Shown here piece after piece: positions 18,001 to 25,485 of a stretch of DNA of 64,000 nt. Source of the stretch: DATATV01 sp035551355 (lineage in GTDB: Bacteria > Actinomycetota > Actinomycetes > Mycobacteriales > Pseudonocardiaceae); contig DASZNF010000108.1 in the NCBI GenBank assembly GCA_035551355.1, forward strand, positions 1 through 64,000. The letters run 5' to 3'. The notes beneath the pieces are model-generated. The model saw nothing but the letters and a program-made list of their open reading frames with translations. It was not told the DNA's origin and ran no database searches. The position numbers and the translations under genes were made by a program. Within the stretch, counting starts at the first letter, position 1, and the number at the start of each line of letters is the position of its first letter.

Positions 18001-19300
18001 GGGTGTTCTCCACCGGCGTGGTGATGATTCCGTACAGCTGATCCGGGCGCATCGGCGCGAGGGTGGCGACGCGGGTGCTCACGACCGGCCCGAGGCGAGT
18101 ATGGGCCAAAACTGGTTCGAGGAAATCCGCGCGCAGCGTGCTCAGCACCCGCACCGTCGCCGGAAGGTCCTCGCCGAACAGCACGCCGGCCAGTTCGTCG
18201 ACCGCGGCGGCCGGCACGTCGAGCAGCTCCTCGAACTGGTCGACCACGACCAGCAGGCGCTGGGCGCCGGTCAGTTCGAGGATGCGGGGCAACACCTCGG
18301 CCAGCCCGTGCTCGGCCAGTTCGGCCGCCAGCGTGGAAGTCCGGCCCAGCCGGTCGATCTCACCGAGCCCGGGCTCCAGCAGCGGGACCAGCTCGGCGGC
18401 CAGCGCGCGCAGCGGGCTGGTGTGGTGGCCGGGCCGCATCACGACCGGGCAGTCGCCGGCCGCCCGCCGCCGGGGCACCACCCCGGCCATGGCCAGCGAG
18501 GACTTGCCGCAGCCGGAGGACCCGATGAGGGTGGTCCACTGCTGCTCGGCCACGATGGCCGCCACCTCGTCGCTCTCGGCGTCGCGGCCGTGGAAGATCG
18601 CCACGTCGGACTCCCGGAACGGCCGCAGTCCCCGGAACGGCGAGGGCGGCGCCACCAGTTCGCGCAGGCCCGGCCAGGCCGACCGCAGGCCGGAGGTGGG
18701 GATCAGGTAGCTGACCGGCGGCCGGCCGGCCTCGGCCAGGGCGACCATGCCGACCACCCCGGCCAGTTCGTCGTCCCACACCGGGCCGCCGCTGAATCCG
18801 GGCGACACCTGGTAGCCCTCGCCCACCAGGTCGGCCTGCACCCAGCCGTTGCCCTGCCGGTGCCGCAGCACCGCGCTGTGCCAGACGCCGCCGGGATACC
18901 CGTCCGGCAGGCCGTAGGCCCGGGCCGAGTGACCCCACACGTCGTCCTCGTCGACCAGCCGGACCGGCTGGGCCCCGGCGGGCGGCGCGGCCAGGCGCAG
19001 CACGGCGATGTCGCCCGCGCCCGAGTCCCGGGCCGGGATCCACTGCTCGACGGTGGCGGTGGTGGCCTGGGCCGAGCCCAGCGGGAGGTCGACCGCGATC
19101 GTGGCGCCCGCCGGCGGGGGGCCGTCCGGAGGGGTGTCCAGCGCGGCGGTGACCACGTGGGCGCAGGTGAGTGCGAGCTGATCGGTGACGAGGAAACCGA
19201 GACCGGCCGGGCTGCCGGTCGCGGTGAAGATCCGCACGATGGCCGCGTCCAGCGAGCCGGGGCCGATGCTCTCCGGAGTGGGAGACGTCGGTGTCGTCAT
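15032..19300 (-). CDS. Trypsin-like protease / nSTAND1 NTPase / beta-propeller multidomain protein
   Basis: A 1422-residue protein. Residues ~15-215 form a trypsin-like domain with an intact triad: His48 in LTCAHVV, Asp97 in AGDIAVLRL, Ser170 in SPGFSGGP. Residues ~222-640 form an nSTAND1 NTPase: PFRGLRPF motif, Walker A GSSGCGKSS (260-268), Walker B LLVVVDQFEELLD. A hydrophobic helix (about 655-680, TGLVIVVVAALVFGSLFAY) follows, then a heptad-like linker and a WD40-like beta-propeller to the end. Such proteins are predicted nucleotide-switched sensors whose protease is released on recognition. It appears monocistronic. No signal peptide, so the protease is probably cytosolic. Confidence 0.88.
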   Translation of the reverse strand: MTTPTSPTPESIGPGSLDAAIVRIFTATGSPAGLGFLVTDQLALTCAHVVTAALDTPPDGPPPAGATIAVDLPLGSAQATTATVEQWIPARDSGAGDIAVLRLAAPPAGAQPVRLVDEDDVWGHSARAYGLPDGYPGGVWHSAVLRHRQGNGWVQADLVGEGYQVSPGFSGGPVWDDELAGVVGMVALAEAGRPPVSYLIPTSGLRSAWPGLRELVAPPSPFRGLRPFRESDVAIFHGRDAESDEVAAIVAEQQWTTLIGSSGCGKSSLAMAGVVPRRRAAGDCPVVMRPGHHTSPLRALAAELVPLLEPGLGEIDRLGRTSTLAAELAEHGLAEVLPRILELTGAQRLLVVVDQFEELLDVPAAAVDELAGVLFGEDLPATVRVLSTLRADFLEPVLAHTRLGPVVSTRVATLAPMRPDQLYGIITTPVENTPGVRYEPNLPERILADAGTEPSALPLLGFALDLLWARQISDQGVLTHHAYEQIRGVSGALGDYAERAWADTIPAADEPAATRLLTRLVRVPIGVAAATRRIAPRAELGEPEWRIAQRLAATRLLVLKGGEGKETVELAHEALITGWDRLARRITADRSFLDWRESLRHDLNRWQRGGGPADLLPSSRAMAVARHWIADRGADLTASERDYLDQGERHWRRQSRRRRAWFTGLVIVVVAALVFGSLFAYAQRQSSENQALANSRALAQAAQDNADYDPALSVMTAMAAYQASPTQEARNQLLREYLEQTGTTHLLSGMSGKIAAFRTSRDGNVVLAATDLGRATLYVHATNGTMRSEPVADGQYVSYVLVTPDGRRAAFVEDDGTAGWFDVDPDAAQPAGKVHLLPPVSGLVAKTPYTDTAMAISADGKLLAVQTEDGLEWWNLDADTIAGTVPAPANIGIGMWFAPGDRTLLVRIDDYSGSDQLTGLVAVDLPTGAVRTVLAPAVDQDFLVSGDRSAIAVCREQSDGTSVLQLQRVSDGTPEGTPYRTTDLMCDDLDLNAIDTTGHRVVVNVNALTLVDLDHGTSIGTTTKPDTISGYTTDLISTGGTPLLAGYGDAQITYTQLRSGPAGAEVGDQQLSADGKSTITLFKDGSLQRRPAGVNSDRLLAGAPGPQQPWSDLGERNYLAQNRDRSLVADQENVNVVVVRQTSDLRTTARIVTTMPPVGDQVGDLDPKDHFQYFFDWTGRLVTVAGSQIQQWDPRTGRLLAHVDFGPLLRAAGDVVSADPIPSVAPYPAPDEVSVLQFGDPVVRIVSLATGRVVSTLPTASDATTVRFDSTAGYFALLRQSSIIELWQNDPPRRELGPFHSVSDIGLTPSTGRFLNDSGRYALAANDSIHIYQVGRQTPVDTYEFGHPDGSQSQNPYSFRDISADGSTVVYADQNGNGGALVLDPAVWTRDLCRIIGNRAFTADELASLPAAVRTPQVCAAG

Positions 19301-19433
19301 TCAGTTGGCTCTATTCGGTCGGCAGCCGCGGTCGACGGGACACGGACCAGCTGTGGGCCAGGGCGGTAGCTGATCGTGCACGTTCCGTATCATCCACCAA
19401 TCGGTAATGATCAACAAGGCCGATCGGTCGAAC

Positions 19434-19781
19434 TCACCATGGCCGGGATGACCGGGGATGCCGTGCTATCGGCCGTCCGCGAGGACTCCGGTCGTGCGAG
19501 TCCAGGTCGCCGATGATCCAGCCGCCGCCGTGGAAGTAGACCACGGTGGGCAGCGGAACCTCCGCCTCCGGCCGGTACAACCGCGCCGCAATGTCACCCG
19601 CCGGGCCGGGGATGACGAGATTCTCGCTGCTGCGTATGGACTTCAGGATCGGCGGGTAGAACCGGGCGCGGACCTCGCGGCCGCGCGCCCGGGCCTGCAC
19701 CGCAGGCCCGGCCAGCAGGCCCGGAACCTGCTCGGCGGCCACAGCGGCCAGCATCTCGGCCAGTTCCGGGTCGACCGGCAT
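19434..19781 (-). pseudogene. 3'-truncated alpha/beta hydrolase fold-3 (HSL/lipase) gene
   Basis: The 115 codons begin MPVDPELAEMLAAVAAEQVP and reach the oxyanion motif VVYFHGGGWIIGDLDSHD of the hormone-sensitive-lipase family. After this the frame becomes Arg/Pro-rich noise and stops at 19434. The nucleophile Ser, Asp and His of the roughly 310-residue family are all missing, so it cannot be active. It lies 50 bp downstream of the MFS gene stop and may have belonged to that operon. Confidence 0.75.
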
Positions 19782-19831
19782 GGGTTTCTCCTAATGAGTC
19801 GTCAGTCGCCCGTCGGGCAGACTCGGGTCTT

Positions 19832-21193
19832 TCAGGACCCGGTGGTCACGGGCACGTCGGCGGCCCGGGCGCCGGCGGTCGAGGGGTTGCCGAGCTGATC
19901 GGTGGGGACGCGGAAGGTCTCCCGGGCGGTGAGCGCGGTGATCGCCGGGATCGCGCACAGGATCACGCCCAGCACCGCGACACCGTGCCAGCCGTCGCCG
20001 TGCGGACCGGCGATGGACGCGGCGAAGGTGGCGGCGAAACCGGCGATGGCGTAACCGATCTGGGTGCCGACGGCGATGCCGGACAATCGCACTCGCGCCG
20101 GGAACATCTCGCCGTAGAAGGCCGGCTGCAGACCGTTGGCCATGCTGCTCACCACACCCATGAACAGGATGCCGACCACGAACACCAGCACCAGGCTGTG
20201 CGAGGCGATCGCCCACAGGTACCCGAACATGCCGATCGCGCACCCCACGTTGCCCAGCACGAAGATCGGCTTGCGGCCCACCCGGTCGGCCAGCCGGGCC
20301 CACAGCGGAATGGCCATCAGCGCGACGACGTTGGCGAACACACCCAGCCACAGCATGGCCGGTTTGCTCAACTTCTCCGGCCCCACCGCGAACGACAGCG
20401 CCCACACCCCGGCCACCGTGCTCACCGAGGCGAACAACGCCGAACCGACCACGCGCAGCACATCGGCCCAGTGGTACCGGAACAGTTCGGCCAGCGGCAC
20501 CTTGGCCAGCGTGCCCTCGGCCACCGCCCGCAGGAACACCGGCGTCTCCTCCATGCGCCGCCGGATGATGTACCCGGCGACCGCGATGATCGCGCTGGCC
20601 AGGAACGGAATCCGCCAGCCCCAGGTGTACAGCTGCGCGTCGGGCAGCGCCGAAATCGGCAGGAAGGCCAGTGTGGCCAGGATTTGCCCGGCCTGCGTGC
20701 CGTTGAGGGTGAAGCTGGAGTAGTAGGCGCGGCGGTTCTCCGGGGCGTGTTCCAGGCTCAGCGAACCGGCGCTGGACTGCTCACCGGCCGCGGACAGGCC
20801 CTGCAACAGCCGCAGTGCCACCAACAGGGCGGGAGCGGCGGTGCCGATCTGCTTGAACGTGGGCAGACAGCCGACCAGGAAGGTGGACAGGCCCATCAGC
20901 ACCAGGGTGACGAACAGGATTCGCTTGCGCCCCAGGCGGTCCCCGAAGTGGCCGAGGAAGAACGCGCCCACCGGCCGGGCCGCGTAACCGACACCGAATG
21001 TGGCCAGGGACAGCAGGGTGCCGGCAGCCGGACTGGCCGAGGGGAAGAACACCTTGCCGAACACCAGCGCGGCCGAGGTGCCGTAGATGAAGAAGTCGTA
21101 GTACTCCAGCGCGCTGCCGATCCACGCGGCCAGCGCGGCCTTGCGCGGTCGGCCGGGCGGGGCCGGCGCGACGGGAGGGGACAGGTCGGCCAT
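19832..21193 (-). CDS. MFS metabolite:H+ symporter (shikimate/quinate-type importer)
   Basis: A 453-residue major facilitator of the MHS family with 12 helices. SALEYYDFFIYGTSAALVFG, GHFGDRLGRKR and RLLQGLSAAGEQ are the MHS signatures; related members include ShiA and ProP. ATG 21193 follows AAAGGAG at 8 bp. It lies directly downstream of the dehydroshikimate dehydratase and shikimate dehydrogenase genes on the same strand, which suggests that it imports shikimate, quinate or protocatechuate. The precise substrate is inferred from context. Confidence 0.85.
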   Translation of the reverse strand: MADLSPPVAPAPPGRPRKAALAAWIGSALEYYDFFIYGTSAALVFGKVFFPSASPAAGTLLSLATFGVGYAARPVGAFFLGHFGDRLGRKRILFVTLVLMGLSTFLVGCLPTFKQIGTAAPALLVALRLLQGLSAAGEQSSAGSLSLEHAPENRRAYYSSFTLNGTQAGQILATLAFLPISALPDAQLYTWGWRIPFLASAIIAVAGYIIRRRMEETPVFLRAVAEGTLAKVPLAELFRYHWADVLRVVGSALFASVSTVAGVWALSFAVGPEKLSKPAMLWLGVFANVVALMAIPLWARLADRVGRKPIFVLGNVGCAIGMFGYLWAIASHSLVLVFVVGILFMGVVSSMANGLQPAFYGEMFPARVRLSGIAVGTQIGYAIAGFAATFAASIAGPHGDGWHGVAVLGVILCAIPAITALTARETFRVPTDQLGNPSTAGARAADVPVTTGS

Positions 21194-21239
21194 GGCGATG
21201 CTCCTTTGCATCCGGGTTCGGGGACGGGAGGGGGAGTGG

Positions 21240-23129
21240 TCAGGGGCAGGTGGTGGCGAGTCGGTGGTGGCGGTGGGCGGCCATCCGGACCGGGGCGTTG
21301 GCCTGGCCGTAGCCGGTGTAGCCGTCGATGCGCTGGCCCACCTCGAAAAACACCCGCGATCCGAGCACCGCGGTGTAGAAGTGCAGGTATTCGCCGTGTT
21401 CGTCGCGGTCGTAGAGCAAATGGTGCTCGCGCAGCACGTCCAGCAGTTCCGGGGCCAGGTCGCGGCGGGCGGCCAGGTCGTCGTAGTAATTGTCCGAAAT
21501 AGACAGCACCGGCGCGCCGTTCTCGCGCAACGCGGCGGCGGTGGCGATGATGTCGTTGCTGGTGAAGCAGACATGTTGCGGGTCTGGCACGCCTGGCGCC
21601 CAGTCGCCGCGACGCAGCAGGGCCGCGTCCAGGGCGATGCGGACCGTGTGGTCCGGGTCGGTGACCGCGAGGCTGCGCACCAAACCGAACGGCGCCGCCA
21701 CTTCCGCGGTGTGTTCCGGGGCCAGTCCGAGCACCGAGCGGTAGAACACCCCGGCCTCGTCGAAGTGGTCGAACGGCTGGCTCAGGGCCACGTGGTCGAC
21801 GCCGGTCAGACCGGTTCCCGGGCCGGATTCGTTGCCAGTGGGGGAGAAGTCGGCCAGCCAGCCGCCGGTGGCCTCGGTGCGGCACAGGAACAGCGCGGTG
21901 CCGTCCGGCGCCTCCACCGAGGACAGCTCGGCCTCGTCGGCCGCGTGTTCGCGGGGCAGCACCGGGGCCAGCAGGCGGGTGGCACGGCGGGCGGCAGAGC
22001 CCGGGTCGGGCAGGTCGACCGCGATCGCCGACAGCACCGCCTGCGGCGACTGGTCGTGCGTGTTGAGCAGCACCCGCGCGCGGCCCTGTTCCCACAGCTG
22101 CACCGGTTTCGTCCGGTGCTGGCCGGTGTGGGTGAAACCCAGTGCGGCCAAGGTGTTCGCCACTTCCGCGCCGGCCGAGGGGGCCAGGGCGAGCTCGGTG
22201 AAGGCGTAGCCGGCCAGGGGCTGGGCCGGCGGCAGTTCGGCCACCCGGACGCGGTCGCGCACCCGGGCCGGGCCGGACACCGCGAGCTGTTCGCGCAGGC
22301 TCAGCAGCGACCGCATGGCGTCGACCGCGGCGCTGGTCGGGTCGGCCTGACGGAACACGTCGTTGAACACTTCCAGCGACAGCGGCCCGGAATACCCGGC
22401 GGCCAGCACATTTGCGACGAAACCGGTCAGGTCGAACGCGCCCTGGCCGGGGAACAGCCGGTGGTGCCTGCTCCACTGCAACACGTCCATGTGCAGCCGG
22501 GGCGCGTCGGCCAGCTGCAGGAAGAAGACCTTCTCGCCGGGAATGGTGCGGATGCCCGCCGGGTCGCTGCCCTTGGACAGCACGTGGAAACTGTCCAGGC
22601 AGACGCCCAGCGCCGGGTGATCGGCGCGGCGCACGATCCGCCAGGAGTGGTCGTAGGTGTCCACGAACCGGCCCCAGGCCAGGGCTTCGTAGGCGATCCG
22701 CAGGCCGTGCCCGGCCGCGCGCTCGGCCAGCAGGTGCAGTTGTTCGGCGGCCAGATCATCGTCGTCCACCGCGTCCGGGGACACCGAGGAACAGACCAGC
22801 ATGGTGTCCACGCCGAGCCGTTCCATCACGGTGAACTTGTGCTCGGCCCGGCGCAGATTGGCCGCCAGCAACTCCGGCGGCACCGACTCGAAATCGCGGA
22901 ATGGTTGGTAGAGCTGGATGTCCAGCCCGAGATCGGCGCAGCGCTTGCCGATCTCGGACGGCGATTCCGGCGCGCAGATCAGGTCGTTCTCGAAGATCTC
23001 CACGCCGTCGAACCCGGCGGCGGCGATCGCGGTGAGCTTGTCCTCCAAAGTGCCGGACAGGCAGACCGTGGCGATGGCGGTGTGCACCGGTTCGGGCGCG
23101 GAACCTGGCTCAGCTGTGGGCGAAGGCAT
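21240..23129 (-). CDS. qsuB: 3-dehydroshikimate dehydratase, sugar-phosphate isomerase/VOC fusion
   Basis: A 629-residue two-domain enzyme. Residues ~15-285 form a TIM barrel of the AP-endonuclease-2 family (IATVCLSGTLEDKLTAIAAA, GFDGVEIFENDL, GHGLRIAYEALAWGRF, LGVCLDSFH, SLEVFNDVFRQA), the dehydratase that turns 3-dehydroshikimate into protocatechuate. The rest is a 4-hydroxyphenylpyruvate-dioxygenase-like VOC domain (VDHVALSQPFDHFDEAGVFY, HVCFTSNDI), as in QsuB. It overlaps the shikimate dehydrogenase gene by 20 bp. Together they channel quinate and shikimate into the beta-ketoadipate pathway. Confidence 0.9.
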   Translation of the reverse strand: MPSPTAEPGSAPEPVHTAIATVCLSGTLEDKLTAIAAAGFDGVEIFENDLICAPESPSEIGKRCADLGLDIQLYQPFRDFESVPPELLAANLRRAEHKFTVMERLGVDTMLVCSSVSPDAVDDDDLAAEQLHLLAERAAGHGLRIAYEALAWGRFVDTYDHSWRIVRRADHPALGVCLDSFHVLSKGSDPAGIRTIPGEKVFFLQLADAPRLHMDVLQWSRHHRLFPGQGAFDLTGFVANVLAAGYSGPLSLEVFNDVFRQADPTSAAVDAMRSLLSLREQLAVSGPARVRDRVRVAELPPAQPLAGYAFTELALAPSAGAEVANTLAALGFTHTGQHRTKPVQLWEQGRARVLLNTHDQSPQAVLSAIAVDLPDPGSAARRATRLLAPVLPREHAADEAELSSVEAPDGTALFLCRTEATGGWLADFSPTGNESGPGTGLTGVDHVALSQPFDHFDEAGVFYRSVLGLAPEHTAEVAAPFGLVRSLAVTDPDHTVRIALDAALLRRGDWAPGVPDPQHVCFTSNDIIATAAALRENGAPVLSISDNYYDDLAARRDLAPELLDVLREHHLLYDRDEHGEYLHFYTAVLGSRVFFEVGQRIDGYTGYGQANAPVRMAAHRHHRLATTCP

Positions 23130-24012
23130 CGTGGCGACCTCGCGGGGTGGGGGTGGTCAGGGTGTCGAAATGCCGCAGCATCCGGTCGGTGTCGGGTTCC
23201 CTGCCGGTGAACAGGGCGAAGGCGTGCGCGGCTTGGAACACCGCCATCGGGCCGCCGGTGAGCACCGGTGCGCCCAGTTCCCGGGCGGTGCGGACGAGTT
23301 CGGTGTCCAGCGGGCGGTAGACCACGTCGGCCACCCACAGGCCCGGCCGCAGCAGTTCGGCCGGCAGGGGCAGTCCGGGGTGGTTCCACATGCCCACCGG
23401 GGTGGCGTTGACCAGGCCGTCGGCCGTGGTCACGGCGTCGGCCAGGCCGGTGCTGACGACCGCGCGGCCGGGGCCGAACCGGCCGGTCAGCGCGGCGGCC
23501 AGGCCGTGCGCGCGGGACGGCTCGGCGTCGTGCAGGGTGAGGGTGCCCGCGCCGAGGCCGAGCAGAGCGTGGGCCACCGCGGAACCGGCCCCGCCCGCGC
23601 CGAGCTGCACGAGCTTGTCCATGCGCACGCCGGGCAGGCCGCGGCGCAGGCCGGCGGCGAAACCCGGGGCGTCGGTGTTGTGGCCGATGATCGCGTCCGC
23701 CTCGAACACCACGGTGTTGACCGCGCCCAGTGCGCGGGCCTCGGCCGACAGTTCGTCCAGGAACGGCAGCACCAGCTGCTTGCACGGATGGGTGATGTTC
23801 AGGCCGCGGTAGCCGGTGAGGCGGGCGGCGGAGAGCAGGTCGCCGACCGCGGTCGGGGGCAGGCCCAGCGCGTCGATGTCCAACCGCCGGTACAGGTAGC
23901 GCAGGCCCAGCTCGTCGGCCTCGCGTTCGTGCAGCGCGGGGGTCAGGGACGGGGCGATGCCCGAGCCGATCAGGCCCACCAGGTAGTCCGTCGCGGCGCT
24001 GGTCTCCGGCAC
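23110..24012 (-). CDS. qsuD: Shikimate/quinate dehydrogenase
   Basis: A 300-residue AroE-family enzyme. Lys78 in LNITHPCKQ and Asp114 in GHNTDAPGF are the catalytic pair, and the Rossmann motif is GAGGAGSAVAHAL. GLIGSGIAPSLTPALHE at the start replaces the strict SxS of biosynthetic AroE with SLT, as in catabolic quinate/shikimate dehydrogenases, which favour NAD. It is the first gene of the minus-strand run (dehydrogenase, dehydratase, importer) and is divergent from a TetR gene. Catabolic use is inferred from the cluster. Confidence 0.88.
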   Translation of the reverse strand: MPETSAATDYLVGLIGSGIAPSLTPALHEREADELGLRYLYRRLDIDALGLPPTAVGDLLSAARLTGYRGLNITHPCKQLVLPFLDELSAEARALGAVNTVVFEADAIIGHNTDAPGFAAGLRRGLPGVRMDKLVQLGAGGAGSAVAHALLGLGAGTLTLHDAEPSRAHGLAAALTGRFGPGRAVVSTGLADAVTTADGLVNATPVGMWNHPGLPLPAELLRPGLWVADVVYRPLDTELVRTARELGAPVLTGGPMAVFQAAHAFALFTGREPDTDRMLRHFDTLTTPTPRGRHDAFAHS

Positions 24013-24038
24013 GCGCGCTCCCCTCCGCCGACGCTGGC

Positions 24039-24063
24039 TAATGAACGTACTAGATGGTTAATT
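24039..24063. promoter_or_regulatory. Candidate TetR operator between qsuD and its divergent regulator
   Basis: An imperfect dyad centred on CTAG has arms TAATGAAC and GTTAATT (AACnnnCTAGnnnGTT core). It lies 27 bp upstream of the qsuD start and about 100 bp upstream of the TetR gene. It stands out as AT-rich in a GC-rich region. Position and symmetry fit autoregulation of the divergent pair; the binding protein is inferred. Confidence 0.5.
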
Positions 24064-24166
24064 GTAGAGCAGGGCGCTGACGTGCGGAAGCCCGAACTCG
24101 GGAACAGCTTGAGGCGTCGTGCAGGGTAGGGTTGAGGGCACTGTTCAGCCGGGCGGAGGGGGTGTC

Positions 24167-24850
24167 GTGATTCCACGACCGTCCGCCGCGACCGAGGCCG
24201 CGCAGCCGGCCAAGCAAACCGAGAAGGCTCCGGAGCGCACCCGGGACGCCGAGCGCACCCGGGCCGAGATCCTGGACGTGGCCACCCGGGAGTTCGCCAC
24301 CAAGGGCTACGCCGGCGCCCGGGTGGACGAGATCGCCGCCCGCACCCGGACCACCAAGCGGATGCTCTACTACTACTTCGGCAGCAAGGAGCAGCTCTAC
24401 GTCGCGGTGCTGGAGCGCGCCTACTCGGTGATCCGCTCGCTGGAATCCACGCTGGACATCGAGGACCTGCATCCGGTGGCGGCCATCCGCGAACTGGCCG
24501 GGCTGACCTTCGACCACCACGAGTCGCATCCGGACTTCATCCGGCTGGTCAGCATCGAGAACATCCACCACGCCGAATACCTGACGCGGTCGACCGTGCT
24601 GGCCGGGATGGCCGGCAGCGCGCTGGACGTGCTGACCCGGATTCTGCGCCGGGGCGCGGAAACCGGCGTGTTCCGGTCCGATGTGGACCCGCTGGACGTG
24701 CACATGATGATCAGCGCGTTCTGCGTGTTCCGCACCGCCAACCGGGACACCTTCCAGGCCATCTTCCAGCGCGACATGCTCGACCCGGACCGGCGCGCGC
24801 ACTACCGCGCGATGCTGGCCGACCTGGTCGAGGAATACCTCAGGGTCTAG
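24167..24850 (+). CDS. TetR family regulator, probable control of the shikimate/quinate genes
   Basis: A 227-residue TetR protein. After a polar ~45-residue leader, RTRAEILDVATREFATKGYAGARV is the first half of the HTH domain and RTTKRMLYYYFGSKEQLYVAVLE the recognition end. The C-terminal part (HPVAAIRELAGLTFDHHESHPDF and the downstream helices) resembles the group with a TetR_C domain that regulates aromatic or quinate catabolism. GTG 24167 follows GGAGGGGG. It is divergent from qsuD with a dyad in between, and its 3' end overlaps the next TetR gene by 4 bp. Confidence 0.85.
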   Translation: MIPRPSAATEAAQPAKQTEKAPERTRDAERTRAEILDVATREFATKGYAGARVDEIAARTRTTKRMLYYYFGSKEQLYVAVLERAYSVIRSLESTLDIEDLHPVAAIRELAGLTFDHHESHPDFIRLVSIENIHHAEYLTRSTVLAGMAGSALDVLTRILRRGAETGVFRSDVDPLDVHMMISAFCVFRTANRDTFQAIFQRDMLDPDRRAHYRAMLADLVEEYLRV

Positions 24851-25461
24851 CGGCCACGTACGCGCAAACCGTTGAAGGCCACCGTGGCCACCATGTCGGC
24901 CACATCGTCCGCGCTCGCTCCGCCGCGCGGGCGGTACCACTCGATCAACGAGTTGACCATGCCGAACAGCAGCCGGGCCGCGGTGGCCGGGTCGATGTCC
25001 GGGCGCAGGTCGCCCTCGGCCACCGCCTGGCTGACCAGGTCGGACACGATGTGGTCGAACTCGCGCCGCCGGGCCAGCGCGTCCCGTTCCACCTTGGTGT
25101 TGCCGCGCACCCGCAGCAGCAGGGTGACGAACGGCAGCCGCTCGACCAGCACCACCACGCTGCCCCGGACCAGATGCTCCAGCCGCGCCACCGCCGAACC
25201 GTCCACCTCGGCCAGCTTCTCCACCTCGGCGAACAGGCCGTCCAGGGCCCGGTTCACGGCCAGCCGCAACAGCTCCGACTTGCTGGGCACGTGGTGGTAG
25301 ATGGCCGATTTGGTGATGCCGAGTTTGCGGGACAGGTCCTCCATGCTGGTGCCGTCGTAGCCGCGCTCGTTGAACAGCCGGACCGCGACCGCCAGCAGCG
25401 ACTCCAGGTCGTAGCCGGGCCGGCCGCGCCGGGCCGCGCGGGCCGGGGGTGCGCTCGTCAT
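24847..25461 (-). CDS. TetR family regulator of phenylacetate catabolism (PaaR-like)
   Basis: A 204-residue TetR protein. ESLLAVAVRLFNERGYDGTSMEDLSRKLGITKSAIYHHVPSK gives a complete HTH domain at residues ~20-62. The C-terminal ligand domain includes LLFGMVNSLIEWYRPRG, common in acyl-CoA-responsive TetR proteins. It is the last gene of the paaI-paaK run, 24 bp after paaK. Paa clusters of high-GC Gram-positives are controlled by such a repressor that responds to phenylacetyl-CoA. The assignment rests on context. Confidence 0.82.
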   Translation of the reverse strand: MTSAPPARAARRGRPGYDLESLLAVAVRLFNERGYDGTSMEDLSRKLGITKSAIYHHVPSKSELLRLAVNRALDGLFAEVEKLAEVDGSAVARLEHLVRGSVVVLVERLPFVTLLLRVRGNTKVERDALARRREFDHIVSDLVSQAVAEGDLRPDIDPATAARLLFGMVNSLIEWYRPRGGASADDVADMVATVAFNGLRVRGR

Positions 25462-25485
25462 ACCGGCAGTATCCCAATCATCCGA

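Noticed and set aside
15032..19300. Serine/threonine protein kinase with WD40 repeats
   Set aside because: The N-terminal domain has a His-Asp-Ser protease triad and the middle a P-loop NTPase; no kinase motifs are present.
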